A stretch of 64,000 nt of DNA from CAWCKS01 sp963763485 (GTDB lineage: Bacteria > Pseudomonadota > Alphaproteobacteria > Rhizobiales > Xanthobacteraceae). The translations under genes and the position numbers were made by a program. Under the pieces are notes generated by a model. That model worked only from the letters and a program-made list of their open reading frames with translations. It searched no databases and was not told the origin of the DNA. Position 1 is the first letter of the stretch, and every line of letters begins with the position of its first letter. Positions 37,969 through 47,342 of this stretch are shown one piece after another. The DNA is taken from the NCBI GenBank assembly GCA_963763485.1, contig CAVXOW010000006.1:1-64000 (forward strand). The letters run 5' to 3'.

Positions 37969-40659
37969 CTACGCCGTCTGCGGCGCCGATGTCGTCGCGA
38001 CGATGCGCTTCAGCTCCGGCAGGCAGGAGCCGCAATTGGTGCCGGCGCGCAGTAGCTTGCCGATCTCTTCCACGGTCACCGCCTCGCCGCTCTCGATCTT
38101 GCCGCGGATCGTGGTCAAGCCCACGCTGAAGCACGCGCAGACGATTGGGCCCGCGGACGCCAATCCCGAGGCCGACCGGCCCGAAAGCAGCGCCTGGCGC
38201 TGGGCGATGTCGAGCACGCCGGCTTCGAACAGCGTCTTGACCTGATCCCACGCTGAGGCTGGTTCGGACGGTCCCAGGAACACGCAGGCGCCGAGCCTGC
38301 CATCGCTGTATGCCGCGACCCGGTAGATGCCGCGAAACTCGTCGCGATACTCCGCGAGCTCGACCTCGCCGACAGCCTTCCGGAACTGCGCGCGCCAGGT
38401 GTCGATCGATGCGTTGCTCGCGAGCAACAGGCCAACGCCGTTCTTCACCGTGACCGCCGACCACCAGGTATCATCAGGCAATGCGTCGCGCGAAAGTCCG
38501 AGCGCAAAACCACGAAGTGCATAGCTGACGGAGGCGATCGCCGCGACCGTGCCCTTGGATTCCGGCTGGCCGGAATATGGATCCACCTCGCCTGCGACCA
38601 GGTCGCCAATTCTCGCCGCAGACGCATTCTCGTCACTCCAGTGGATCGGCACGAAGATCACGCCGCGCCGCTGCCCCTCCTTCACCATCACCTTCAACAC
38701 GCAACCGCCGTGGGGCGAGGAAACACGCGCAAATCCCCCGTCGGCAACGCCGTAGCGCGCGGCATCGTCGGGATGGATCTCGACGAACGGCTCGGGCAGA
38801 TGATTTGCGAGACGCGGGCTCAGGCCCGACCGCGCCATGGTGTGCCACTGATCGCGCACGCGGCCGGTGTTGAGGCGCAGCGGGAATTGCGCCGAGGTGG
38901 TCGCTCGCAGGCGCGGCCGCTCAGTGGCGACCATTCGCGCTTTGCCATCGGCCGTGAAGAAGCCGCCGCGGGCGAAGAATCGTTGCTCCGCGTTCGGTGC
39001 GCTGGTACAGGCCGGCCACTGCACCGGGCTCAGCGCGTCAAACTCGCGGTCGGACAGAGCAGCGAGCGCACCGATGTCGAAGTCGCGCCCGCCATCGTTT
39101 TCGAACGCCGACAGCGCCGCGTGCTCGCGAAACACATCTGCGACCGAGTTGTAGGCAAAGGCGTCGCCAAAACCCATGCGGCGCGCGACCTCGCTGACGA
39201 TCCACCAGTCCGGCTTTGCCTCGCCGGGCGGCGCCAAAAACGCGCGCTGCCGCGAAATCCGCCGCTCGGAGTTCGTCACCGCGCCGTCCTTCTCGCCCCA
39301 GGCGGATGCGGGCAACAGCACGTGTACGCCGGCACTGATCGTGTCATTGGAGCGGACATTCTCCGATACAACGAGCAGATCGAGTTTGCGTAATCCCTCG
39401 CGCACGTCAGCGGCGCGCGGCAGCGACACCGCGGGATTGGTCGCCATCACCCATAGCGCCTTGATCCTGCCGCGGCTGACCGCATCAAACATCTGCACCG
39501 CCTTCAGCCCTTCACCGCGGACGACGTTCGGCGCGCGCCAGAACCGCGACACGCGATCGACCTCGTCGGGCGAGAAATTCATATGGGCGGCAAGCTGGTT
39601 GGCGAGCCCGCCGACCTCGCGGCCGCCCATGGCGTTCGGCTGCCCAGTCAGCGAGAACGGCCCCATGCCTTCGCGGCCGATGCGCCCGGTGGCGAGATGG
39701 CAGTTGATGATGGCATTGACCTTGTCGGTGCCCTGCGCGGACTGGTTGACGCCTTGCGAGAAGCAGGTGACGACCTTCGGCGTCTGACGGAACAGTTCGA
39801 AGAAGCGCTTGACGTCCGCCTCGCTCAATCCTGTCGCGAGCGCGGCCACCTTCGCACTCGGTGCGATCTCGCGGGCGCGCACCAGCGCATCGGCAAAGCC
39901 TTTGGTGTGCGCTTCGATATAGGCGTAGTCGAGCGCATGGGTGTCGGCGAGGTGCACCAGAAGGCCGCTGAACAGCGCCGTGTCCATGCCCGGCGCAACG
40001 GGAAGGAACAGATCGGCATCCTCGGCGGTCGCGGTGCGGCGCGGATCGATCACCACGATCTTCGCGCCGCGGGCGCGCTTGTTGGCCGCGATGCGCTGGT
40101 AGAGCACGGGATGGCACCAGGCCGCATTCGAGCCGACCAGGACGATCAAATCGGCAAGATCGAGATCCTCGTAGGTGCAGGGTACCGTATCGCTGCCGAA
40201 GGCGCGGCGATGGCCGGCGACCGATGACGCCATGCACAGCCGCGAATTGGTGTCGACATTGGCCGAGCCGAGAAAGCCTTTCATCAGCTTGTTGGCGACG
40301 TAATAATCTTCGGTGAGAAGCTGGCCGGACAGATAGAACGCAACCGAGTCCGGTCCGTGCTGCGCGATGGTGTCGGCAAAGCCGTTGGCAACCCGGTCGA
40401 GCGCGCTGCCCCAATCGGTTCTTGCAAGCGCCCCATCCTGCGTGCGCACAAAGGGATGCAGCAGGCGCGTGCCGAGGGAAAGCGTCTCGCCCAGCGCCGA
40501 GCCCTTTGAGCAAAGTCTGCCGAAATTTGCTGGATGGTCCGGGTCGCCCGAAATCTCCGCTCCGCCCTGCCCATCGGCCTTTGCCAGCACGCCGCAGCCG
40601 ACCCCGCAGTAAGGGCAGGTGGTGCGGACCGCCGGTGGCAACTCGGTGTGAGCGTTCAC
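37969..40659 (-). CDS. nasA: Assimilatory nitrate reductase, catalytic subunit
   Basis: 896 residues, cytoplasmic, no Tat signal. It reduces nitrate to nitrite for assimilation. An N-terminal 4Fe-4S site (Cys15, Cys18, Cys22, Cys50), the bis-MGD molybdopterin domains (LTEDYYVANKLMKGFLGSAN, SQGVNQSAQGTDKVNAI, GPFSLTGQPNAMGGREVGGL, LRLNTGRVRDQWHTMARSG) and a C-terminal BFD-like 2Fe-2S domain (VCACFSVGLTTIRGKIESGE, TNCGSCLPELKR) are visible. The extra BFD domain is the mark of NADH-dependent Klebsiella-type NasA. The start is a GTG at 40659, 10 bases after the FAD subunit gene, so both form one operon. Confidence 0.96.
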   Translation of the reverse strand: MNAHTELPPAVRTTCPYCGVGCGVLAKADGQGGAEISGDPDHPANFGRLCSKGSALGETLSLGTRLLHPFVRTQDGALARTDWGSALDRVANGFADTIAQHGPDSVAFYLSGQLLTEDYYVANKLMKGFLGSANVDTNSRLCMASSVAGHRRAFGSDTVPCTYEDLDLADLIVLVGSNAAWCHPVLYQRIAANKRARGAKIVVIDPRRTATAEDADLFLPVAPGMDTALFSGLLVHLADTHALDYAYIEAHTKGFADALVRAREIAPSAKVAALATGLSEADVKRFFELFRQTPKVVTCFSQGVNQSAQGTDKVNAIINCHLATGRIGREGMGPFSLTGQPNAMGGREVGGLANQLAAHMNFSPDEVDRVSRFWRAPNVVRGEGLKAVQMFDAVSRGRIKALWVMATNPAVSLPRAADVREGLRKLDLLVVSENVRSNDTISAGVHVLLPASAWGEKDGAVTNSERRISRQRAFLAPPGEAKPDWWIVSEVARRMGFGDAFAYNSVADVFREHAALSAFENDGGRDFDIGALAALSDREFDALSPVQWPACTSAPNAEQRFFARGGFFTADGKARMVATERPRLRATTSAQFPLRLNTGRVRDQWHTMARSGLSPRLANHLPEPFVEIHPDDAARYGVADGGFARVSSPHGGCVLKVMVKEGQRRGVIFVPIHWSDENASAARIGDLVAGEVDPYSGQPESKGTVAAIASVSYALRGFALGLSRDALPDDTWWSAVTVKNGVGLLLASNASIDTWRAQFRKAVGEVELAEYRDEFRGIYRVAAYSDGRLGACVFLGPSEPASAWDQVKTLFEAGVLDIAQRQALLSGRSASGLASAGPIVCACFSVGLTTIRGKIESGEAVTVEEIGKLLRAGTNCGSCLPELKRIVATTSAPQTA

Positions 40660-40669
40660 AGCATGGTCC

Positions 40670-41884
40670 CTACGCCGCCGCGCGTGCGGCGAGCGCGCGG
40701 CCGAAGATCAGGTCGTCGCGGAATTTGTCGGTGGAAACCCCGGAGCGGATCAGATCGAGGTACCACGGTCCGTCGGACGTATCACCGAACAGAACCGCGC
40801 CTGCGAGCCTGCCTCGCTCGATCACAAGCTTGCGGTAGACGTCGAGCCCCGCGTCGTGCAGCGTGACCTGCTCCGACGTGGCGTCGCCGAGAAAGCTGCC
40901 AGCCGAATAGACGTTGATACCGGCGACCTTGAGATTGGTCGCGACCGCGCTGCCCTGATATTCGGCAGCGTCGCCGGCAAGATACGCGGCAAGCACACGC
41001 GCCTGCTCGTAGGCCGGCTCGACCAGGCCATAACAGGTACCGCGATGCTCGGCACATTCGCCGATCGCAAAGATATTTGGCGCACTGGTCGCAAGATGGT
41101 CGTCGACCACGATACCGCGATTGACCTTGAGCCCCGCTGCGGCGGCGATCCCGGCGTTCGGCTTGATCCCGACCGCGACAACGACGGTTTCGGCGGCAAG
41201 AATGCGGCCGTCCTTCAACTCCACGCCCTCGACCGAGCCGTCGCCGACAAAACGCGCGGTCTCGACATTGAGCACCACATCGATGCCCTTGGCCTCAACG
41301 GCGCGCTTCAGCATGGTTGCGGCCGCAGCGTCGAGCTGGCGCTCCATCAAGCGGTCCATCAGATGGAGCAACGTTACGCTGGCGCCCGCCTTCGCAAGGC
41401 CGTAAGCCGCTTCAAGGCCCAACAGTCCGCCGCCGATGACGACGACGCGGCCGCCCCTGCGGCCGGCGTGCGAGATGGAGTTGACATCGGCGAGATCGCG
41501 AAACGTCAGCACGCCTTTGAGATCGGCGCCGGGGATCGGCAAACGGATAGGCCGCGAGCCGGTCGCCAGCACCAGCTTGGCAAAGCCAAGCGTGCTGCCG
41601 TCGGCAAGCGTGACGGTGCGCGCCATCGCATCGATCGCGGATGCCGCGCAGCCATATTGCAGCGTGACGCCGCGATCGCGCCACCATTGCGCCGGCCGCA
41701 GCGCGATGTCGTCGGAAGCGGCCTCGCCTGACAGCACCGAGGAGAGCAGCACGCGATTGTAGGCGAGCTGCGGCTCCTCGCCGATCACGGCAACCGCGTG
41801 ACGCCCGAGCGCGCGCTTGCAGAGTTCCTCGCAGAGTCTGGCCGCAGCCATCCCGTTGCCGATGATAACGAGAGGTTCGCTCAT
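40670..41884 (-). CDS. FAD-dependent oxidoreductase of the nitrate assimilation operon (NasB/NirB N-terminal type)
   Basis: 404 residues. Two nucleotide-binding folds: FAD at VIIGNGMAAARLCEEL and NAD(P) at VVVIGGGLLGLEAAYGLAKA, then the second FAD motif NIFAIGECAEHRGTCYGLVE. It matches the FAD/NADH part of NirB and the electron-transfer subunit of NasA-type nitrate reductases, but lacks the sirohaem domain, so it most likely feeds electrons from NADH to NasA's 2Fe-2S domain. First gene of the operon, with a regulated leader (below). It is not a complete nitrite reductase; that enzyme must be elsewhere. Confidence 0.88.
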   Translation of the reverse strand: MSEPLVIIGNGMAAARLCEELCKRALGRHAVAVIGEEPQLAYNRVLLSSVLSGEAASDDIALRPAQWWRDRGVTLQYGCAASAIDAMARTVTLADGSTLGFAKLVLATGSRPIRLPIPGADLKGVLTFRDLADVNSISHAGRRGGRVVVIGGGLLGLEAAYGLAKAGASVTLLHLMDRLMERQLDAAAATMLKRAVEAKGIDVVLNVETARFVGDGSVEGVELKDGRILAAETVVVAVGIKPNAGIAAAAGLKVNRGIVVDDHLATSAPNIFAIGECAEHRGTCYGLVEPAYEQARVLAAYLAGDAAEYQGSAVATNLKVAGINVYSAGSFLGDATSEQVTLHDAGLDVYRKLVIERGRLAGAVLFGDTSDGPWYLDLIRSGVSTDKFRDDLIFGRALAARAAA

Positions 41885-41939
41885 CCCTTGGCTCGCGCTC
41901 CTTGCAGTTCTTCATTCCGACGCCACGCCAGGTGCGATC

Positions 41940-41991
41940 AAAAAAAACGCCGCCCCTCAAGGAGCGCGAGCGCCCCTCCAAGGACAGCGGC
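41940..41991 (-). terminator. Leader terminator (attenuator) of the nitrate assimilation operon
   Basis: On the minus strand a stem beginning GCCGC and closing in GCGGC, with an inner GGAG/CTCC section, runs straight into eight T residues (eight A at 41940-41947 on plus). It lies upstream of the first start codon at 41884, so it can stop transcription before the operon. Placement after two hexaloop hairpins makes it the attenuator half of an antitermination switch. Confidence 0.78.
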
Positions 41992-42017
41992 ATTGCTTTG
42001 AGGTCCGTCGTTGGACC
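41976..42017 (-). promoter_or_regulatory. Two-hairpin ANTAR (NasT-type) RNA element
   Basis: Hairpin P1, at 42002-42017 on minus, is GGTCC-AACGAC-GGACC. Hairpin P2 has a core AGC-AATGCC-GCT at 41986-41997, extended by CCTCAA...TTGGAGG. Both loops are six bases with A at position 1 and G at position 4, the defining feature of targets bound by ANTAR-domain antiterminators such as NasT. P2's lower stem overlaps the terminator's 5' strand, so holding P1/P2 together would block the terminator. NasT itself is not in the window. Confidence 0.72.
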
Positions 42018-42059
42018 GTTGGGTCGTGGCGGCTCGCTTTCAGCCGATACCGATGCCAT

Positions 42060-42075
42060 TACAAGTGTCGTGCCA
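42060..42075 (-). promoter_or_regulatory. Candidate sigma-54 promoter of the nitrate operon
   Basis: The minus strand reads TGGCACGACACTTGTA, which matches the -24/-12 consensus TGGCACG-N4-TTGCW except GT for GC at -12. Transcription would start about 12-14 bases downstream, near 42047, giving a leader of about 165 bases that contains the hairpins and attenuator. It fits NtrC-dependent nitrogen control; no clear NtrC site was pinned down upstream. Confidence 0.62.
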
Positions 42076-42437
42076 ACTCGCCTCGCTCAGTAAAATGTTT
42101 GTAATTTCATACTGTTACGCGCGACGAATGCGGTGTCGATGGCGCAACAATGGTTGTGTATGCGGCGATGCCGGGCATGGCTTGCAAAGATATTGTGCAG
42201 CGCACTTAGAACGATCGCCGCGGTGCCTCACGCAAAATCACGCGCGTCAACAATGCGCACGCAAGCCGAGTCGTCGGCACGGAACCAGACGAGGTGTTGA
42301 CCAACACGTTAACGATCTGCCGAAACGCAGCTTTGCATTCGAGGTCGCCCTGAATATCATCGATGCATCAAGAGCTTTGATCGACTTCGCCAAGCGAAAT
42401 CGCAAGAAGTGAAATCGCAGACGCGTCCGGAGCCGTG

Positions 42438-43892
42438 ATGAGGTTCTTCCGTAGCAATAGAGCGTCCTCGTTCCTCGATCAGACCGAGGAGCTGTCCGGC
42501 GTGTCGTTCTCGCAACTCGAAGACCCCGAGCTGCCCTGGCTGCGCAATCGCGCGCAGGCTGTCTTGTTCGTGGTCGCGACGCTGGTGCTCACAGCGCTTG
42601 CCGTGTGGGGCATCAGAACCTGGTTCAGGGAAACTTCGGTCCTGACGTTTGCGGTCGGAAGTCCCGGCCAGCTCGAAGCGCGCTTCGCCGCGAAGCTGGC
42701 GACCGTCGTCGCCAACAACAGTGCGACATTGCGGGTCAAGGTCGTCAATTACCCCGATAGCGACAAGGCGTTGGCCGCGTTTGATCACAAACAGGCTGAT
42801 CTGGCGATCCTGCGCACCGACGCGAAAATTCCGTTCCGGGCCCGCGCCGTCGCCGTGCTCGAAAACGACTTGTTGCTGATGCTGAGCCCGAAAGGCAAGA
42901 AAGTCACCTCGCTGGCCTCGCTGAAGGGCAAGAAGATCGCCGTGCTGGGCGACGATGGCCGCAACGAAGCGATGCTGCGGCGGACGCTGTTGTCCTACGA
43001 CCTCGCCTCGGTCGGCACCACGATCCAGACCGTTCCGACCGATTCCGCGCTCGACAAGCTGCTGGCGCCGAACAATTTCGCGGCCGTGATCGCGATCGAA
43101 CACCTCACCAGGATCGCCCACGACAAGCGTTACGAGGAGCTGGCCAAAAGTCCGCTGGGACTTGCGGTCACTTCAATCGATGAAGCGCCCGCGATCGTGC
43201 GCAAGGTCCACGGCATCACCGACGAGAAACTGGAGCTCGGCCTGCTGTCGGCCGCACCGGTGCTGCCGGAAGATGATCTCGAGACAATTGGGCTGCAATG
43301 GCTGCTGGTAACCCAGTCGAGCCTGTCGGAGCCCAAGGGCACCGACCTCGCGCGCATCGTGCTTGAGAACAAGTCCGAGCTGACGCTCGATGACGCCTTC
43401 GCCGGGCAAATCGGGCCCGCCGACACCGACAAGGGCGCGCTGGTCGCCGCCCACAAGGGCGCCGCAGCCTATATCGACGACGACACCAAGTCGTTCATGG
43501 ATCGCTACAGCGACGTCATCTACATCGCTCTTGCCGCAGCCAGCATCATCGGTTCGATCTTTGTCGGCATCTACACCGCGTTCACGCGCGTGGCGCCGGA
43601 GAAGGCGGGCGAGCTTGCGATGTCTCTGCTCGAGATCGGCGAAAAGATCGACGCCGCGGACTCGATCGAGGCGCTCGATCTGGTGCAGGACGAACTCGAG
43701 GGGTTGCTGCGGCAAGTTGTCGTCGGCTTGCGCAACGGCAGCGTGAGCCCCGATGGACTTGACAGCTTCCGGCTGAGTTACGAATTCGTTCGCGATACGC
43801 TGGCCCTGCACCGCGAACATCTGTCGCGCCCAGCACCCCGCAGCGAACACCGCGACGAACCCGTCGTGGTGGTGACAAAGGCCGCGTCCTGA
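42438..43892 (+). CDS. Membrane-anchored TAXI-type TRAP solute-binding protein
   Basis: 484 residues. A cytoplasmic N-terminal tail of about 38 residues precedes a membrane segment (about 40-60, AVLFVVATLVLTALAVWGI). The periplasmic TAXI/NMT1-like domain follows (FAVGSPGQLEARFAAKLATV, FDHKQADLAILRTDAKI, KKIAVLGDDGRNEAMLRRTL), then a second membrane segment (about 359-382, DVIYIALAAASIIGSIFVGI) and a cytoplasmic helical tail of about 100 residues. The double anchor means it is not a free binding protein; a sensor role is possible. No TRAP permease is adjacent. The ATG at 42438 follows GTG at 42435, either of which could be used. Confidence 0.82.
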   Translation: MRFFRSNRASSFLDQTEELSGVSFSQLEDPELPWLRNRAQAVLFVVATLVLTALAVWGIRTWFRETSVLTFAVGSPGQLEARFAAKLATVVANNSATLRVKVVNYPDSDKALAAFDHKQADLAILRTDAKIPFRARAVAVLENDLLLMLSPKGKKVTSLASLKGKKIAVLGDDGRNEAMLRRTLLSYDLASVGTTIQTVPTDSALDKLLAPNNFAAVIAIEHLTRIAHDKRYEELAKSPLGLAVTSIDEAPAIVRKVHGITDEKLELGLLSAAPVLPEDDLETIGLQWLLVTQSSLSEPKGTDLARIVLENKSELTLDDAFAGQIGPADTDKGALVAAHKGAAAYIDDDTKSFMDRYSDVIYIALAAASIIGSIFVGIYTAFTRVAPEKAGELAMSLLEIGEKIDAADSIEALDLVQDELEGLLRQVVVGLRNGSVSPDGLDSFRLSYEFVRDTLALHREHLSRPAPRSEHRDEPVVVVTKAAS

Positions 43893-44119
43893 CCAGGCCA
43901 GGCGTTCGCCCCTCGCAAAATTTCAAAAACGACGCCATTTTTGCCGCGTTTGTTTGAACTTTATCTCCGCCGTCACGACAAAGTGGCATATCGGGTTGAG
44001 ATGGGCCTCAGAATTGCGCCCCGGTGGACGTGTGAAACTCTTCAAGGCGCATTGAAACCTGATAGAACCTATCGGGATAGAATTTTGCCTCTAACGCAAA
44101 CAAGAGCGGTCACTTCCAG

Positions 44120-44641
44120 ATGAATTTGTTCGACTCGCTGCCGCGTCCGATGACCGGCCTCGCAGGCGCAGCACTCGCGCTGTTCCTGATCTCGTCGCCT
44201 GCCTCGGCCCAAAGCCCGGCTGACGCAGCCGCCGGCGGCACCTTCGCCGGCCTCGGCGGCAACTGGTCGGGGACCGGAACGATCACCGTCGCCGACGGCG
44301 GCAGCGAGCGAATCCGCTGCCGGGCGACCTACACTGTCGGCGCCGGCAACATGACCCTGCAGCAGAACCTGCGCTGCGCCAGCGACAGCTACAAGTTCGA
44401 ACTCACCACCGACATCAAGTCGAATGGCGGCAACGTCACCGGCTACTGGACCGAGGTGACGCGCAATCTCAACGGCACGCTCGACGGCTCGGGCGGCAAC
44501 GGCCAGTTCAACGTGCTGGTCACTGCCAACGGCTTCGCGGCAGAGCTCAGCCTGACGCTCAGCGGCGGCAAGCAGACCATCGTCATGAGCTCGAAGAACA
44601 CCGACCTGCGCGGCCTCAACATCAGCATGTCGAAGTCGTAA
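44120..44641 (+). CDS. Secreted protein of unknown function
   Basis: 173 residues with a signal peptide over about 1-30 (GLAGAALALFLISSPASAQ). The mature part is beta-rich: GLGGNWSGTGTITVADGGSE, RCRATYTVGAG, LQQNLRCASDSYKFELT, and two cysteines likely in a disulfide. The pattern of a small beta barrel with WSGTG near its start occurs in many Bradyrhizobium secreted proteins. No enzymatic motif is visible. A strong terminator follows. Confidence 0.75.
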   Translation: MNLFDSLPRPMTGLAGAALALFLISSPASAQSPADAAAGGTFAGLGGNWSGTGTITVADGGSERIRCRATYTVGAGNMTLQQNLRCASDSYKFELTTDIKSNGGNVTGYWTEVTRNLNGTLDGSGGNGQFNVLVTANGFAAELSLTLSGGKQTIVMSSKNTDLRGLNISMSKS

Positions 44642-44674
44642 ACAGCACCAGCCCCCAGGAATAAGGCGAGAATC

Positions 44675-44701
44675 AAAAGGCCGCGCAACGCGCGGCCTTT
44701 T
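44675..44701. terminator. Bidirectional rho-independent terminator
   Basis: Perfect 12-base arms AAAAGGCCGCGC/GCGCGGCCTTTT around AAC, followed by further T on plus. It separates the secreted-protein gene from the convergent RND exporter gene and can serve both. Confidence 0.88.
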
Positions 44702-44722
44702 TGTTGCGTCCGAAGCGAACCC

Positions 44723-47096
44723 TCAGGTCCTGGCGTTCCCCGGTTGCCGCCCCATGCCTTTGATGCGATCGGCGATGCTCAAGAGCAGCATCGCGGTCGG
44801 CCGCAGGATGAAGAGGTCGGCGAACAGCGCGGCGACCATCGCAAACGAGCTGAGCCAGCCGAACATGCGCAGCGACGGCAGGTCGGAGAACACCGTCACC
44901 ACGAGCCCGCACGCCAGCACCACCGTGGTCAGGATCAGCGCGGGGCCGACCAGCACGGTCGCCCGTTCGACCGCCGCGGCCGCGTTGGTATCAGGCGTGT
45001 TCTCCAGCCGCAGCCGATTGAGGAAGTGGATGGTCGCGCTCAAACCGAGGCCGAACGAAACCGTCAGCGCCACGACGCTCGCGAACTGCAAGCCCTGCCC
45101 CATCGCCCACAGGATGGTGCCGGACATCACCACCGGGAAGATGCCCGGCAGGATGCTCGAGAACATCACCACCACCGAGCGGAAAGCGAGCCCGATGAAC
45201 ACCGCGACCAGCAGGAATTCGACGGTCAGGCCGCGATTGAGTTTTTCGATCATGCTCGCCGAGTTGCGCGCCGCGATCGCCGGCAGGCCGGTCACTGCAA
45301 TCTCATAGCCCGGGTGCTGCTTGCGGATCGGCTCCATCTGCTGATCGAGCTTGTCGACGACGGGAAGGATTTGGCTGGAGTCGAGATCCGGCACACGGCC
45401 ATTGACCACCACCGCGTCCTGCTCCTTGTCGATGAAGCGCCGCACCAGGTGTTCAGGAATGACGTCGACATATTCCTTCAGCGTCGCGACGTCTGATTTT
45501 CCCGCTTTCTCGGCAAGCCAGCGGCGCAGGGTTTCGAGCGACCAGACATTGCCGACGCCGGCCTCGTGCTCGACTACGCTATGGACCTCGCCGATGGTCT
45601 GCAGGGTCTCCGGGTCGTAGAGTGACTTGCCCTTGGGGAATTCGATCAGAATGTCGATCGGGTTGGCGCCCTCGAGCTTCTTGTCGAGCCGTTCACTCGC
45701 CGCCACCGCCTGCCGTTTGTCGGGAACCTGGTCGGCGAGCCGGTAACGCGGCTCGAGATGGGCGTAGACGATCGACAGACCACCGACCAGCACGACCGCG
45801 ATCAGGCTCCACAATCCGGGGCGCGCCACCATGCGCACCGCAATCCAGGCACAGAAGCGCGCGCAGCGCGTTGACGCCGGCATCGGCGACCTGGAATTTT
45901 TCGGCGAACACCTCCTCCTTGCGGATCAGGAGCACGCCGAACAGCGGCACCAGCGACAGCACCGCGAGCAGCGCAATCACCGTCGACGCCAGACCCGCCT
46001 CGCCAAAGCTGCGGATCAGGGCGGAATCGGAGAACTGCAGCGCCAGGAACGAAATGCCGGCAGTGCCGTGTGTGAGGACGCAGGCCGGCCCGACCACCAG
46101 AATCGCCTGGCGGAACGCCGTGACCTTGTCGGCGCCGGCAATCAGACGGTCGCGCGCCGCAAATGTCAGCTGCATGGAGTCGGAGAAGCTGATGACCATG
46201 ATCAGCGGCGTCATCACATTCAGGAACATGTTCAGGCTGAAGCCGGCCCAGCCGAGGCTGCCCAGCGCGAGCAGGATCGCGATCAGCGGCGGGAACGCCG
46301 CGATGATCATGAACGAGACGCGGCGGAAGAACAGGATTGCGATCAGGCATCCGGCGAGCACGCCGGCGACGTTGTAAGTGATGCCGTCGCGCTCGACCGC
46401 ATTGCGGATTTCGAGCTGCATGACGGGCACGCCCGAGAGCTGTCCGGTGAGGCCAGTGCCGGCGATGTCCTGAGCCAGGGTCTTGCGGATTTCACCGACC
46501 GTGGCGTTCAGGCCTTTGGTCTGGGTAATCGACGGATCGAGCGCAAGCACGACCAGCGCCAGCGTGCCGTCTTCCGACAGCAATTTGCCGCGGATGATCT
46601 CGTTGCCTTTGACGGTCTCGATGAACTGATCATAAGCCGCACCGGTCGGCAGATCGGCTGGGAACAGCGCCGCAGGGAATTTGCCGGGCGCCGGCGCCTG
46701 ACGCGCCGAGAACAGCGAGATCAGCCCGCGTACGCCATCGATCAGCTGCAGGTCGGTGACGAGGTCGCGGACCTTCATCAAGACCTCGCGCTGCATCAGC
46801 GTCTTGCCCTCGATCACGACCAGCACGTCGTACTCGTTGGACGGAAACTTGCGCGTGACCTCCTCGTACTGCTTGAACTCGGGGGAATTGGAGCGGAACA
46901 GCTGGCTCAGGCTGTCGTCGACCTTGATGCGGTCGAGGCCGAAGGCGGCGCCGACGCAGCAGATCGCCAGCACGATCAACGACAGGATCGGCGTCTTCAT
47001 CGCGATCAGGCCGAACCGCTCGAAGCCGAGCGCGATGCTTAGGGGGCGCCGCCTGGTTTCGACATCCGCCGCCTTGTTCGAACTCTGATCGAGCAT
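44723..47096 (-). pseudogene. RND exporter of the HAE3/MMPL family, frameshift
   Basis: Restored, about 790 residues with two copies of the RND core: a membrane helix, a large periplasmic loop and five to six helices (N-half SFMIIAAFPPLIAILLALGS, LNMFLNVMTPLIMVISFSDS; C-half SVVVMFSSILPGIFPVVMSG). The first frame runs through EKFQVADAGVNALRA and then loses homology; the second frame picks up at FCAWIAVRMVARPGLWSL. The shift lies in the GCGCGCGC tract near 45853-45864, so slippage or a base-calling error is likely. It shares a strand with hpnP, 246 bases downstream of the hpnP-proximal end, and HAE3 proteins such as HpnN move hopanoids. Confidence 0.87.
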
Positions 47097-47342
47097 TTCC
47101 CGTCCGTGTCTAAGGGCTCAGAATGAAACCCGGAGTACCGGGTTTTGGTCGACGCGGGAACGGGTCTCGTCGCCGCAACAGCAGGGGTTGCGCGAACGAC
47201 CGACCTCCCCGCCGGCTGCCGGGTGTGCTTCTATCATGGCCGGGGCCGTGCAGAAGGCCAAATATCTCATCTTGCAAATGAATCTGCCCGTCCAGGCATC
47301 GATTCAGGGGACCGATCGGGCCTGGCAACACCTGATTGCGGC

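Noticed and set aside
40670..41884. A complete NirB nitrite reductase
   Set aside because: Only the FAD/NAD part is present; the sirohaem and iron-sulfur domain is missing and no frameshifted remainder follows.
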